DNA of 64,000 nt from Myxococcus qinghaiensis (GCF_024198215.1 NZ_JAKCFA010000007.1:186001-250000), one strand, 5' to 3'; positions 15,966 to 24,898 are shown, counted from the first letter of the stretch. Translations and numbers: made by a program. Notes: generated by a model from the sequence alone, not told the origin.

Positions 15966-16844
15966 TCATTCCCAGCGATGCCATCTGGCACCGTCGAAGG
16001 AGAGCACATTCTTCTGTCCTATGGACCAGAGCACGCCCTCCGCATCGGTGAGCTTGTAGAAGGTCTTCGGAGCATCGCGACCGAGCTCGACGGGGGCAAG
16101 TGAGTCTCCGGCAAGCGTGTACAGAGAGGTCAGGGTCGCCACGTAGAGGCGGCCCATGAACCAGCGAAGGTCCCAGACGTCTTCAGTCAGCCCCGTCTTC
16201 AGGGCCTCCCATCGCGTCCCACGCCCCCGCAGCAGCGTCCCCGACTGACCGCCGGCATACACCTGCCCGTCGCCAGCGCAGCAGAGGGCGGACAGGATGA
16301 CGCGGGACGGGCTCGGACACCGCGACCAGGCACCCCTGTCGCAGTGCCAGAGCTCTCCCTCCCAGCCCGCCGCGTAGAAGTCGTGCTCATCGAAGCCGTC
16401 GAGCGCCTCGAACCCCACGACCTCCTCGCCCTGGGCCTTGGGGCCATGCATGTCCCGCCATCGCCCCTCCCCATCGCGCCGGAAGACCTCTCGGTTCATT
16501 CCGAAGGCATGGGCATGGCCCGCGATGCTCACGCACCCACGAAGCTCCCAGGGCTTGGGGATCTGCTCGGTGGTCTCCTTGCCGCCGACATAGGTGAAGA
16601 CCTTTCCATCGCCGGAGACCACCACCAGTCTTTCGCTCGGCCGCTTCACGACGCACATGCCCGCCTCGGTCCAGCTCAGGTCCTTGACGTTGGCGAGTTC
16701 GCCTTCGTCGATGCTCCCCAGTCGCGTGTGAGCGGCAGACTTCTTGTGCAGCTTCTTGTCCTGCAGCGCCAGATAGACAAGGTCCTTGAACCGCGCGGCG
16801 CCGCGAGAGATCAAGTTTTCCTTCGAGACACCAAGGCTCGCCAA
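15966..16844 (-). CDS. beta-propeller-like protein of unknown function
   Basis: This is a 292-aa cytoplasmic protein starting at the ATG at 16842-16844. After a basic N-terminus of about 50 residues it is built of repeating short beta-strand units. These alternate tryptophan/glycine motifs such as AGWEGELWHCD, AGGQSGTLLRG and IGQKNVLSFDGARW, as in WD40 or BNR-type propellers. The repeats are irregular, so the exact family cannot be named. Such proteins usually act as binding scaffolds. In other myxobacterial loci, similar small propellers sit beside toxin or immunity genes, but I see no toxin gene here. It is followed immediately by the fragment and the DUF4288 gene. It diverges from the lipoprotein gene at 17019 across 174 bases. 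Confidence 0.65.
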   Translation of the reverse strand: MASLGVSKENLISRGAARFKDLVYLALQDKKLHKKSAAHTRLGSIDEGELANVKDLSWTEAGMCVVKRPSERLVVVSGDGKVFTYVGGKETTEQIPKPWELRGCVSIAGHAHAFGMNREVFRRDGEGRWRDMHGPKAQGEEVVGFEALDGFDEHDFYAAGWEGELWHCDRGAWSRCPSPSRVILSALCCAGDGQVYAGGQSGTLLRGRGTRWEALKTGLTEDVWDLRWFMGRLYVATLTSLYTLAGDSLAPVELGRDAPKTFYKLTDAEGVLWSIGQKNVLSFDGARWHRWE

Positions 16845-17018
16845 CGCAGTGCTCCTTCACGGCCCGCCGCGACGAATGTCCGGGGCGCGGACGTCACATA
16901 ACACGGCCGCGATGCTGCTCTCTGCGACAGAACGAAGCGCGGAACGTTGGAGAGGTACGGGACGTACCAACCGCTCACGCATGTCCGTGAGCCCCATCTC
17001 CCCGCTCGAGGACTCTCC

Positions 17019-17690
17019 ATGCCCGCTCACCGTGCTCCCCTCCTCTCCACGCTGTTGCTCGTCACGCTCTCCGGCTGTGTCCCCGGCCTCGCGACCTCCA
17101 ACCCCACCTACTTCAGCGGAGGGAAGTGGAGCGGCCTGGACAAGCCCTACGCGCTCACGCCGCTGCTCGCGTGTGCCGAGCCGGCGGACAACAACGACAA
17201 GGTCATCCGCAACATCGAGGACTACGTCGCACCGGCACTCTGGAGTGCGTACGGCCAGGACGTCGCCAACGCGAAGGTCAAGAAACTGAAGGGGGACAGC
17301 GAGTGGTGTGAGGCCCTTCCGAACATCGCCACCGACAAGTTCAACGTCCCGCCGAGGATGAAGCAGGATCTCGCCCGGTACGTGAAGGAAGCGGGCGCCA
17401 AGGGAATCATCATCCCGGTCGCGACCCTCTACCGCTCCCCCATTCAACGGGAACTCCGGACCGAGGACGGGACCCCGTTCGCGAGCGTGGACACCGACCG
17501 CTTCATCGCCGACGGCACCGCCCTGTTCTACGTGCACTACATCAACGAGAGCGGAGAGCTGCTCCACACCGAGCGCGCGGGCAGCGGCGGCGACGGAGCG
17601 TTCGATGATCGGCTCAAGTACATGCGAGACAGCGCGGCGGCGGTTGCCAAGAGGCTCACCCAGGGAGCCCCCCCGGTCGACCTCCAATAG
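17019..17690 (+). CDS. predicted lipoprotein of unknown function, 223 aa
   Basis: The ATG at 17019 begins a classic lipoprotein signal (basic start, hydrophobic core, lipobox LSGC with the modified cysteine at about residue 20). An ATG-like start further upstream would bury that signal, so this start is preferred. The mature part is alpha/beta and has no motif I recognise. It includes a strand GIIIPVATLYR and a C-terminal helix with YMRDSAAAVAKRL, reminiscent of small envelope proteins with a GNA1162-like pattern, but that is a loose impression. It is a single gene, ending before a region with two inverted repeats. Confidence 0.7.
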   Translation: MPAHRAPLLSTLLLVTLSGCVPGLATSNPTYFSGGKWSGLDKPYALTPLLACAEPADNNDKVIRNIEDYVAPALWSAYGQDVANAKVKKLKGDSEWCEALPNIATDKFNVPPRMKQDLARYVKEAGAKGIIIPVATLYRSPIQRELRTEDGTPFASVDTDRFIADGTALFYVHYINESGELLHTERAGSGGDGAFDDRLKYMRDSAAAVAKRLTQGAPPVDLQ

Positions 17691-17749
17691 CCCCCCGAAT
17701 GATCACGGGCGCCCGTCCTCGAAGTCTAGAACGGGCCCTGGCTTGCCGG

Positions 17750-17784
17750 TGCCCTGGGAAATTGAGCAAGCATTGCCCAGGGCA
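17750..17784 (+). terminator. inverted repeat downstream of the 17019 lipoprotein gene
   Basis: A perfect 9-bp inverted repeat (17750-17758 with 17776-17784) with a 17-base spacer lies 60 bases after the gene's stop. A 12-base palindrome (17705-17716) precedes it. Together they could end transcription of the plus-strand gene. The long spacer makes a regulatory dyad an alternative. Confidence 0.35.
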
Positions 17785-17897
17785 AGGATGCACAACAGCG
17801 GCAGGACGGGTGCAGCCAGTGGATCGATGTTTCCCGCCAGAACCTCGGCGCGGAGCGATTCACAGCGGCAATTCCCGCTGATTGGAAGAAACGATAA

Positions 17898-17925
17898 GGC
17901 CCGCATGAAGATACACATGCGGGCC
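17898..17925 (-). terminator. strong hairpin terminator for the Ig-like lipoprotein gene
   Basis: A perfect 10-bp stem (17898-17907 with 17916-17925) has an 8-base loop. On the minus strand it lies 37 bases after the stop of the 17963-18973 gene and is followed by a T-rich run (TTATCGTTTCTT), the classical intrinsic pattern. Confidence 0.75.
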
Positions 17926-17962
17926 TGCCGACTGGCTTTGAGCCATCCCTACCCTTGCTCCA

Positions 17963-18973
17963 CTACGGCGCGGGAGTCGAAACCACGCACAGGAAATACG
18001 ATCCGGAGCGGGTCCCACCCTTGGGGTCGCGCGCCGTCATCGTGATGCTGCAGTTGTTGCAGGCGCCCGCGGGAACCGCGGACGGCGTGAAGTTCGACGT
18101 CTGGCTCGTGGGCGAGGAGAACGTCCCCGCGCAGGACGACGTCCACTGATAGAACACCGTCCCAAGGTCCGGGTCATGCACATTGGCGCTCACCGCCGTG
18201 CTCTGGCCCAGCACCACCCGGCCCTCGCTCGCCGTCACCAGGAGGATGAGCGGCGGCGCGTTGAAGCTCACGGAAATCGTGGCACTGCCGCCCACCTCCA
18301 GCGCCTCCGTCACTTCCACCGTCACGCGCGCCCGGCTGGTGCCGTTGCGCTGATCCCGCACCGTCAACGTGAGCGTGACGGTCTGCGCGGACGACGGCGC
18401 TGTCCACGTGGGGTTGGCGATGGTCGTGCTGCTCAGCGTTCCCGCGGAAGCGCTCCACGAGTACGACACCAGGTCGTTCGGCACCGGGTCATGCGCCGTG
18501 GCGCCCAGCGTGAGCTGTCCACCGGCCTCCACCGTCGTGGCCGACAGCGTCACCGAGTCGATGATGGGCGCGTCGTTGTTCGTGTACTGCGGCAGCGTCA
18601 CGTCATGGAGCGTCACGGCCACGAGCGCCGTCTCCCCTTCGACGATGGTGACCTCGGTCGCCTCGCCCCGGAACAGGAGCGAGTTGTTCGACGCATAGGC
18701 GGAGACCACGATGACCCGGTTCGTCCCAGCGGGGATGCCAGCGATGGTGCCGCCCCAGGTGCTGCCCGTCTTCACCAGATCCTGTTCGATGTCGGTGAGG
18801 CCCAGGCCGGAGACCACGACCTGGATGCGCGTGACGCTGGACTCGCTCGCCGCGAACTCCTGGTCCGCGATGACCATCTGTACCGCACCCGAGCCCGAGG
18901 GCAATCCCTCACCACAGCCGGCGACGACCGCCAGCAACAACCCGACGACGGAAAGACGACCCAAACCGTGCAT
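17963..18973 (-). CDS. PKD/Ig-like repeat lipoprotein
   Basis: This is a 336-aa protein. Its N-terminus is a lipoprotein signal with lipobox VAGC and cysteine at residue 20. The mature part is beta-rich. An N-terminal domain (to about residue 125) is followed by two PKD- or Ig-like repeats. Each has the pattern of a negatively charged AxDPxP or HDPD element, then a tryptophan-containing strand (YSWSAS in one, YQWTSS in the other). Cysteines near the C-terminus (CAGTF, CNNCS, LCVV) suggest disulfides. It is probably an outer-membrane-anchored adhesion or scaffold protein. A clear terminator follows the gene. It diverges from the secreted protein at 19308. Confidence 0.75.
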   Translation of the reverse strand: MHGLGRLSVVGLLLAVVAGCGEGLPSGSGAVQMVIADQEFAASESSVTRIQVVVSGLGLTDIEQDLVKTGSTWGGTIAGIPAGTNRVIVVSAYASNNSLLFRGEATEVTIVEGETALVAVTLHDVTLPQYTNNDAPIIDSVTLSATTVEAGGQLTLGATAHDPVPNDLVSYSWSASAGTLSSTTIANPTWTAPSSAQTVTLTLTVRDQRNGTSRARVTVEVTEALEVGGSATISVSFNAPPLILLVTASEGRVVLGQSTAVSANVHDPDLGTVFYQWTSSCAGTFSSPTSQTSNFTPSAVPAGACNNCSITMTARDPKGGTRSGSYFLCVVSTPAP

Positions 18974-19307
18974 GGATGTTCCCCTCTCGCGCGCTAGCGG
19001 AGATTCGCTGATGTGGCGCGAGGACTTCGGCTCACATCAAATACAAGACATTCCACACATCCAACTGAGGCAGGTTCGACACCCGAGCACGGGACGCGGG
19101 TTCCTGACGTGACTCGCGAGAGCGAGTCTCCCGAGACGGCGGGCGGGTCATTCCAGATGCCCCCATCTCGTTTTGTCACGCGATGATGTTTCACGAGCCC
19201 CTCACCGCCCCTGGAAACACGGAGTGGGCAGACGCACAGAGAGTGCGCCGATACCCACCCTCGTGCTAGAGACATCCGCCGAACCATCCACCTGGGAGTC
19301 TCTCTCC
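18974..19307. other. 334-base intergenic region between divergent genes
   Basis: It lies between the minus-strand lipoprotein and the plus-strand secreted protein and must hold both promoters. I see a 7-bp hairpin (19111-19117 with 19122-19128, loop GAGA) and no convincing open frame or conserved promoter pair. Confidence 0.4.
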
Positions 19308-19829
19308 ATGACCTCGGCCCTCCGAAAAGTCCTCGCCCTCGCCCTGTTCTTCGCATCCACGTCCGCTGTCGCCATCGAGCAGTGGGCGGACGGGCGCGCG
19401 GTGCTGCACGCGTGTGTCTACGCCCACTCCTATGAGGCGGAGATCCGGATGTCGTACCGGAACTACACGCTGCCCTGGGGCACGTCCGTGTCTCTCATCC
19501 ACGGCTGGGGCGGGCTCGACAACGGCGTCGCCATCACCTGGGACAACACGCAGACGGTGGCCGTTCCCGCGTCCTCCCCGTGGACCTGGACGGTGACGGT
19601 CCGGAGCATCATCTCCACCCGCACCACGCCCAAGTGGTACGAGCACTTCGACTACGTCTGGAAGGTCGTCCTCCCGAACGGCACCACGTTCTACGAGAAG
19701 GGCAACGGCTCCACCTACGGCTACTACTCGGCCAACCTGAACGACATCACCAGCCGCCCCTGCACGTCGGACGGCTCCTTCATCGGCGCTCCGTTCGCGC
19801 TGGGCATCACCTCCGTCGAGCAGTGGTAG
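19308..19829 (+). CDS. small secreted protein of unknown function, 173 aa
   Basis: I start it at the ATG at 19308, where a normal signal peptide begins: basic residues, then VLALALFFASTSAVA with a likely cleavage after Ala-Val-Ala. The longer frame upstream is not protein-like. The mature part of about 150 residues is rich in aromatic residues, serine and threonine, with alternating beta-strand patterns (for example WTWTVTVRS and YVWKVVLPNGTTFYEKG). It carries two cysteines, at about residue 33 of the precursor and near the end, that may pair. It resembles small beta-sandwich secreted proteins found in families of paralogues in myxobacteria. No catalytic motif is seen. Confidence 0.7.
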   Translation: MTSALRKVLALALFFASTSAVAIEQWADGRAVLHACVYAHSYEAEIRMSYRNYTLPWGTSVSLIHGWGGLDNGVAITWDNTQTVAVPASSPWTWTVTVRSIISTRTTPKWYEHFDYVWKVVLPNGTTFYEKGNGSTYGYYSANLNDITSRPCTSDGSFIGAPFALGITSVEQW

Positions 19830-20058
19830 TCCGCCCGCCCCTGGCGAGGCACCTCCAGGCACGGCTGCTCCCGCGGGCGGCCGTGCCCGGCTTCACGTCC
19901 ACGTCACCCCTGGCCACCCGTCGCACCTCATTCGCGTGACGTTCGTTCCAATCAAAACCAACAAAGACTCACGCCCCGCCTCCTGGACTTGACGGGCTCG
20001 CGCCAGTGATAGGGTTGAAGCGCGGTCCTTCACCCGAATCACGTTCCAGGAGACTCGC

Positions 20059-20478
20059 ATGACGACGAAACTCGTGGCAGCGACGGTGATGGGAGCTGGG
20101 TTGCCCTTGATGGCCTGTGGTGGCCCCGCCGACGAAGTCCCCGGCACCGAGGCCCCGGACACACTGGGAACCCACAGCGCGGCCCTGTCGGCGTCGGTCG
20201 CCTGCACCCAAGGGTTCAGCGACGTCACCTGCACGGCGACTGTCTCGAGCGGCGTCCCGCCGTACACCTACTCCTGGACCTATCAGCAGTACGTCTACGC
20301 CACCAACCGGACCTACACGACGGCTGTGGGCGCGGGCGGAGCCAGCCAGGACTTCAATTGTCCCGGGCCTGACGGCACGGGGACCTTCCTCTGGAACTTC
20401 AGGGCGAGGGCCACGGTGACGGACGCCACGGGAGCCTCGGTGACCACGGCCTACAGCACGTACATCCCCTGCTCCTGA
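20059..20478 (+). CDS. small PKD-like lipoprotein, 139 aa
   Basis: An AGGAG sits eight bases before the ATG. The N-terminus is a lipoprotein signal ending LMAC, with the cysteine at residue 20. After a linker of about 25 residues comes a single beta-sandwich domain with the PKD-like strand PPYTYSWTY and a C-terminal ATVTDATGASVTT. The domain has cysteines near residues 49, 57, 100 and 138 that could form two disulfides. It has no catalytic motif and is probably a surface or periplasmic structural protein. The -35-like TTGACG at 19989-19994 may belong to its promoter, but no good -10 is seen. Confidence 0.75.
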   Translation: MTTKLVAATVMGAGLPLMACGGPADEVPGTEAPDTLGTHSAALSASVACTQGFSDVTCTATVSSGVPPYTYSWTYQQYVYATNRTYTTAVGAGGASQDFNCPGPDGTGTFLWNFRARATVTDATGASVTTAYSTYIPCS

Positions 20479-20585
20479 GCCGCTCCCTCCCACCTCTCCC
20501 CATGGCCCTGGAGTCCAGGCTCTTTCAGGTTTTCCTGGAACGGCACGTCAGACCCTCTCGCCATAGTCCAGAGAGGAGGAAGACG

Positions 20586-20732
20586 GTGACGGCTCAAGCG
20601 TTGTTGGTGTTCGTTCCGGTGGTGCTCGCGCTCGTGGCGGCGGCGGCCATCCGGCGTCCGCGGCGGAGGACGCGTCGAATCAAGGCTCGCGAAGGGTACC
20701 CGCCGTACCCTTCGCCTCAAGTGACTGGGTGA
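20586..20732 (+). CDS. possible 48-aa single-pass membrane protein
   Basis: A GTG at 20586 follows a strong GAGGAGGA about eight bases upstream. The product would have one transmembrane helix (ALLVFVPVVLALVAAAAI) followed by a strongly basic stretch (RRPRRRTRRIK). That is a classic small inner-membrane protein with a cytoplasmic basic tail. Its 3' end contains a perfect 11-bp hairpin (20689-20699 with 20705-20715). The frame could instead be a by-product of that hairpin region, so confidence is moderate. Confidence 0.45.
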   Translation: MTAQALLVFVPVVLALVAAAAIRRPRRRTRRIKAREGYPPYPSPQVTG

Positions 20733-20760
20733 GCCGGGGCTCGGACTGACACCCCGGCTC
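20731..20760 (+). terminator. hairpin after the small membrane ORF
   Basis: A perfect 9-bp GC stem (20731-20739 with 20752-20760) has a 12-base loop and begins at the ORF's stop codon. It follows the 11-bp hairpin just upstream. It probably insulates the two-component genes. Confidence 0.55.
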
Positions 20761-20926
20761 GACCCGGACGAGCCCCTCCCCCGAGGTCGCTCGTCCCTTC
20801 GTCACGCTTCAGCGGTCAGAGAGACGGGTCCCCACGCCAGCGGTAGATGAATTGACGAGCAGCCGAGTCAGCGGGCGCGGGGAACCGAAAACGGTATGCG
20901 GGGTTATCGACCTCCCCTTCCGCCAG

Positions 20927-20955
20927 TTGCGTCCGGTGACAATAAAAAATACGAC
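20927..20955 (+). promoter_or_regulatory. possible housekeeping-type promoter for the two-component genes
   Basis: TTGCGT (20927-20932) and TACGAC (20950-20955) have 17-base spacing across an unusually AT-rich patch (AATAAAAAAT), 75 bases before the regulator's start. The rest of the 298-base gap (20733-21030) shows nothing else apart from the hairpin at its left end. This is a visual match only. Confidence 0.25.
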
Positions 20956-21030
20956 TGCGACGGCAAGTCCCTGAAGTGGGGTGACGAGGCTACACTCCGC
21001 GTCTCGCCCTCTCCTTTTTCCGAGCGTCCC

Positions 21031-21729
21031 GTGGCCGAGCGTCTCACCGTCCTGGTCGTCGATGATGATCCGCACCTGCGGGACATCGTCCGCTTCGCGC
21101 TGGAGCAAGGCGGCTTCCGGGTGGAGGAGGCCGCGGACGGACGGGCGGCGGTGGAGCAGGTGCGGCGCTCCCCTCCGGCGCTCATCGTCCTGGACATCAT
21201 GATGCCGGAGATGGACGGGCTGGCGGTGTGCCGGGAGGTCCGCCGCGCGCATGAGCTGCCCATCGTCTTCCTGTCCTCGCGGGACGACGAGGTGGACCGC
21301 ATCCTCGGCCTGGAGCTGGGCGGCGACGACTACCTCACCAAGCCCTTCAGCCCGCGCGAGCTGGTGGCGCGCGTGAAGGCGGTGCTGCGCCGCGCCCGAC
21401 CCGCCACGGAGGCCGCGCCCGCCTCGACTTCGCCCAAGCCGCTCACGCGGGGCCCGTTGAAGCTGGACGAGGAGCGCTTTCGCGCCTGGTGGGGCGAGCA
21501 GGAGGTGGTGCTCACCGTGACGGAGTTCCACCTGCTCGCCGCGCTCTTGCGCGTGCCCGGCAAGGTGTTCACCCGCGACGAGGTGATGACGCGCGTCTAT
21601 GACGACGGCGTGGTGAGTGACCGGACCATCGACAGCCACGTGCGTCGGGTGCGGCAGAAGTTCGCCGGGGTCGGCGGAGAAGTCATCGAGACGGTGCATG
21701 GCCTTGGCTATCGGCTCGCCATCCCCTAG
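21031..21729 (+). CDS. OmpR-family response regulator
   Basis: I start it at the GTG at 21031 because the receiver domain begins four residues later. A longer frame from an upstream ATG would add 45 residues that do not belong to the family. The 232-aa protein has the receiver acid pocket (VVDDDP), the phosphoacceptor Asp55 in VLDIMMPEMDG, and the conserved lysine in TKPFSP. The C-terminal winged helix reads TVTEFHLLAALLRVPGKVFTR, then DRTIDSHVRRVRQKF, and is typical of OmpR/PhoB regulators. It binds DNA as a phosphorylated dimer. Its stop overlaps the start region of the sensor kinase by 32 bases, so they form one operon. Confidence 0.95.
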   Translation: MAERLTVLVVDDDPHLRDIVRFALEQGGFRVEEAADGRAAVEQVRRSPPALIVLDIMMPEMDGLAVCREVRRAHELPIVFLSSRDDEVDRILGLELGGDDYLTKPFSPRELVARVKAVLRRARPATEAAPASTSPKPLTRGPLKLDEERFRAWWGEQEVVLTVTEFHLLAALLRVPGKVFTRDEVMTRVYDDGVVSDRTIDSHVRRVRQKFAGVGGEVIETVHGLGYRLAIP

Positions 21730-23335
21730 GCCCCGGGCGAGGCCCCGGCTGTGGATGGTGTTCGTCGCCGTGGGGCTGGCGGGCTTCGTGCTCACGCTGG
21801 GCGGGCTGTCCTTCGTGCGCGTCTATGACAACCAGCTCATCCGCCAGACGGAGACGGAGCTGCTCACCCAGGGCGCGGTGGTGGCGGAGGTCTACCGGTC
21901 CATGCTCGCCGAGCGGGTGAATGGCCTCGACTACGGCAAGCCTCGCACCGCGAAGTGGCCCTTCCCCATTCCGAGCGACGACCAGCTTCGGCCCATCCTC
22001 CCCTCTCTGCGCGCCTCGGACGAGCCGCTGCCGCCGGACGACCGGCCCCCGCCCTCGCGCGTGCCCGGGGAGCCCCTGGCGCAGGACGTGGGCCAGAGGC
22101 TTCGGCCGCTGCTGGAGAACGTGAGGGCGGCCACGCTCGCCGGCATTCGCGTCGTCGACGCCGGGGGCGTGGTGGTGTCCAGCAGCAGCGCGGAGCTGAT
22201 GGGCGCCACGCTGGCCGACCGGACCGAGGTGCAACAGGCTCTGCACGGCATGCCCACCAGCGTCTTGCGCCGCCGCCACGCCGAGCCGGAGGACACGCCG
22301 CTGGCCTCGCTCAGCCGCGACACCGGCATCCGCGTGTTCGTGGCGCTTCCAGTCATCCAGGGCGGGCGCGTCTGGGGCGCGGTGGTGCTGGCGCGCACGC
22401 CCATGACGTTCGCCAAGGCCATGTACGCGGACCGGTGGAACCTGTCGGCCACCGGGCTGGTGTCGCTCGGCGCGGTGGCGTTGATGTCGCTCGCCGCCGC
22501 CGCGCTGCTGGGCCGGCCCGTGCGAGCGCTGGTGAAGCAGACGCGCGCAATCACGGCGAGCGCCCCCGAGGGCTTCGAGCCCGTGGCCCGCCCCGTCGTC
22601 GCGGAGCTGGCCGAGCTGTCCGAGTCCCTGGCCGGCATGGCCACCGCGCTGCGCGACAGGAACCAGTACATCCGCTCCTTCGCCGCCAACGTCTCGCACG
22701 AGTTCAAGACGCCGCTGGCCTCCATCCAGGGCGCGGTGGAGCTGCTGCGCGACAGCGCCGAGGTGATGACGCCGGAGCAGCGCGCGCGCTTCCTCTCCAA
22801 CATCGACGCCGACGCGAAGCGCCTCACCCGGCTGGTGCAGCGACTGATGGAGCTGGCGCGCGCGGACTCGATGACGGCCCGGCCCGCGCAGGTGGAGCTG
22901 GCGCCCCTGCTGACGGCCCTCGCCACCCGGGCCGCTTCGGAGGGACTCGCGCGCGTCGACGTGAGCCCCGTGCCGGAGGGGCTCACCGTGTCCCTGCCCG
23001 CCGAGGTGCTGGACGACGTGCTCTGGCAGCTCGTCACCAACGCGAGGCAGCACGGCGGCGAGGACGTGCGCGTGTCCCTGTCCGTGGAGACGAGCGGCAC
23101 CGGGCCCGCGCGAGTCATCGTGCGCGACACCGGCCGAGGCATCTCCGAGGCGAACCGGGCGCTCATCTTCGACGCCTTCTTCACCACCGCCCGCGAGCGG
23201 GGCGGCACGGGCCTGGGCCTCACCATCTCCCAGTCGATGCTGCGCACGTTCGGCGCGGGACTGGAGCTGCTCCCGGCGCGGCCTCCGGAGCCGGGCGCGG
23301 CTTTCGCCGTGGCGGCCCCGTTGGTGCGCCGCTAG
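21698..23335 (+). CDS. sensor histidine kinase, CreC-like
   Basis: This is a 545-aa protein. I start it at the ATG at 21698, which gives a basic N-terminus before the first membrane helix; an ATG at 21755 is the alternative. The first helix spans about residues 22-42. A periplasmic sensor domain of about 200 residues follows, with a PDC/Cache-like IRVVDAGGVVVSSS. A second helix near residue 250-270 leads into a HAMP linker. The phospho-accepting His334 lies in VSHEFKTPLASIQG. The ATPase domain shows NARQHGG, DTGRGI and GGTGLGL boxes. It would sense an envelope signal and phosphorylate the adjacent regulator. Downstream on the opposite strand lies a CreD-like gene, so a Cre-type function is possible. 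Confidence 0.92.
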   Translation: MALAIGSPSPRPRARPRLWMVFVAVGLAGFVLTLGGLSFVRVYDNQLIRQTETELLTQGAVVAEVYRSMLAERVNGLDYGKPRTAKWPFPIPSDDQLRPILPSLRASDEPLPPDDRPPPSRVPGEPLAQDVGQRLRPLLENVRAATLAGIRVVDAGGVVVSSSSAELMGATLADRTEVQQALHGMPTSVLRRRHAEPEDTPLASLSRDTGIRVFVALPVIQGGRVWGAVVLARTPMTFAKAMYADRWNLSATGLVSLGAVALMSLAAAALLGRPVRALVKQTRAITASAPEGFEPVARPVVAELAELSESLAGMATALRDRNQYIRSFAANVSHEFKTPLASIQGAVELLRDSAEVMTPEQRARFLSNIDADAKRLTRLVQRLMELARADSMTARPAQVELAPLLTALATRAASEGLARVDVSPVPEGLTVSLPAEVLDDVLWQLVTNARQHGGEDVRVSLSVETSGTGPARVIVRDTGRGISEANRALIFDAFFTTARERGGTGLGLTISQSMLRTFGAGLELLPARPPEPGAAFAVAAPLVRR

Positions 23336-23348
23336 GGTAGGCAGCCCC

Positions 23349-23717
23349 ATGAGAACCATGCAGGAGTGGAAGACGACGCTTCGCGCCGCGCTGAAGGACG
23401 CGCTTCGCACCCGAAGTGCCCCCGCCGCGGCCGTGCTGCGTGAGGTGCTGGCGGCCCTCGACAACGCGGAGGCTCCCGACGTGAGCACCGCGGCGCCACC
23501 GCCCGTCGAGGGCACCATCGCCGGAAGCGCCGAGGGCCTGGGGAGCGGTGAAGTGCCCCGCCTGGCCCTGACGCCCGAAGCCGTGAGCGCCATCATCGAA
23601 CGCGAAGTGCAAGAACGGCGGGACGCGGTGGCCCTCTACGTCAGCCTCGGGAAGAACGACGAGGCCCACGTCTTGAGGGCCCAACTGGACGTGCTCCTGG
23701 AGCTTCAGCGGAAGTAG
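23349..23717 (+). CDS. GatB/YqeY-like domain protein, 122 aa
   Basis: This is a short cytoplasmic protein starting at ATG 23349 (a second ATG at 23358 is possible). The N-terminal helix TLRAALKDALRTR with VLREVLAALDNAEA, and the C-terminal helix IIEREVQERRDAVALYV, match the YqeY family. That family is related to the tail domain of the GatB amidotransferase subunit; its role outside that complex is not established. It is shorter than the usual 145-150 aa and carries a low-complexity insert (residues 47-72). It may be co-transcribed with the kinase, with a 13-base gap. It converges with the next gene, overlapping it by 13 bases. Confidence 0.7.
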   Translation: MRTMQEWKTTLRAALKDALRTRSAPAAAVLREVLAALDNAEAPDVSTAAPPPVEGTIAGSAEGLGSGEVPRLALTPEAVSAIIEREVQERRDAVALYVSLGKNDEAHVLRAQLDVLLELQRK

Positions 23718-24898
23718 CTGTCGGAGATGTCCACCGAGTAGCCCAGCTCCAGCGTGGGCGAGGACGCGGCCACCAGGTACTGCCGGAAGTGCAGCACCTT
23801 GCCCGGCAGGGGCGCGCTCGCCGTCGCGGCCACGGCGTCGGCCGCGTCCACCTGCTCCAGGCTTCCACCCTCGCGGCGGTAGTTGAACACCGCGGGGAAG
23901 TGCGCGCGGGCCCGCAGCTCGGCCACCGGCCACGACACACGAGGCAGCGCCAGCTTCAGCCGACCCGACAGGTGGAAGACGCCCAGCTCCCGCGCGAGCA
24001 CCACCTCCAGCGCGCCGCTCGTCTCACCCAGTCGCGACGGAGCGACCTTCAGCTTCAGCACACCCTCCGTCGCGTCCTCCACGGGAACGGGCACCGCGTT
24101 GAGCGTGACGCGCTCCAGCTTGTGTCCTTCCGGCACCGTCAACTCCAGCGGCTGCTCACGGTCCAGGTTCAGCGTGTAGCTGACGCGCAGCGAGGCACGG
24201 CCCTCGAGGGTGGACACCCAAGTCGCGGTGGCCTCGGCGATGCGCGGCTCCATCGGCGGGCGCACCTGCGGCTTCGCCGACTGCGACACCGACGAGGCGG
24301 AACGCCACCCCACCCGCACCACGCCCTGCACGGGATAGACGGCGTAGCCCTCACCCGAGGTCGGCAGCGGCTCCATCAGCGTGAAGATGGAGGTGTCGGC
24401 ATCCAGTTGGAGCGGCACCGAAGACGCCTCCGGCCCGAAGCGAAGTTGCGCGCGGCGCTCAGGCCCCGTGCCCGAGGCGCGCACGGTGAGCCCCACTTCG
24501 AAGGCATGGCGCCCCGCCTTGCGCGTGAGCAGGCACAGGAAGCCATCCACCACGCCCACCGTGGCGTCCTCCAGCGTGGGCAGCGCGGTGGGGTACGTGT
24601 CCGCGTCGAGGTGGAGCAGTCGCACCTGCGTCCAACGCCCGTCCGCGAGCACCTCCACCTGGAAGCTGGCGTCCACCTGGAGGGCGTCGGTCGACAGTCG
24701 GCCCTTGAGCTGGCTCTTCACCAGCGCCTCGGTGGGAGGCGGAGGCACATACGCCTGGCGCTGCGTGTACAGGGGAATGAGCTGGTCCAACGGCACGGTG
24801 GCGGTGCCCGAGGGAGAAGGCGTGGACAGAGCGGCGCCCGTGGCCAGGGCCTCCGGCGCGAGCAGCAGCAATCCGACGACGAGAGAAAGGGTCCGCAT
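23705..24898 (-). CDS. secreted beta-rich protein paired with a CreD-like gene
   Basis: This is a 397-aa protein with a clear signal peptide (MRTLSLVVGLLLLAPEALA). The rest is beta-rich and has no enzyme motif: long stretches alternate hydrophobic and polar residues, with strands such as LRVSYTLNLDREQPLELTVP. No lipobox is seen, so it should be periplasmic or secreted. It lies six bases after the CreD-like gene on the same strand and must be co-expressed with it. It may act as a periplasmic partner of that membrane protein. I do not recognise a family. Confidence 0.7.
   Translation of the reverse strand: MRTLSLVVGLLLLAPEALATGAALSTPSPSGTATVPLDQLIPLYTQRQAYVPPPPTEALVKSQLKGRLSTDALQVDASFQVEVLADGRWTQVRLLHLDADTYPTALPTLEDATVGVVDGFLCLLTRKAGRHAFEVGLTVRASGTGPERRAQLRFGPEASSVPLQLDADTSIFTLMEPLPTSGEGYAVYPVQGVVRVGWRSASSVSQSAKPQVRPPMEPRIAEATATWVSTLEGRASLRVSYTLNLDREQPLELTVPEGHKLERVTLNAVPVPVEDATEGVLKLKVAPSRLGETSGALEVVLARELGVFHLSGRLKLALPRVSWPVAELRARAHFPAVFNYRREGGSLEQVDAADAVAATASAPLPGKVLHFRQYLVAASSPTLELGYSVDISDSYFR

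Noticed and set aside
20896..21030. N-terminal extension of the response regulator from an ATG at 20896
   Set aside because: The 45 extra residues precede the receiver domain without family similarity and cover the likely promoter; the GTG at 21031 matches the normal length.
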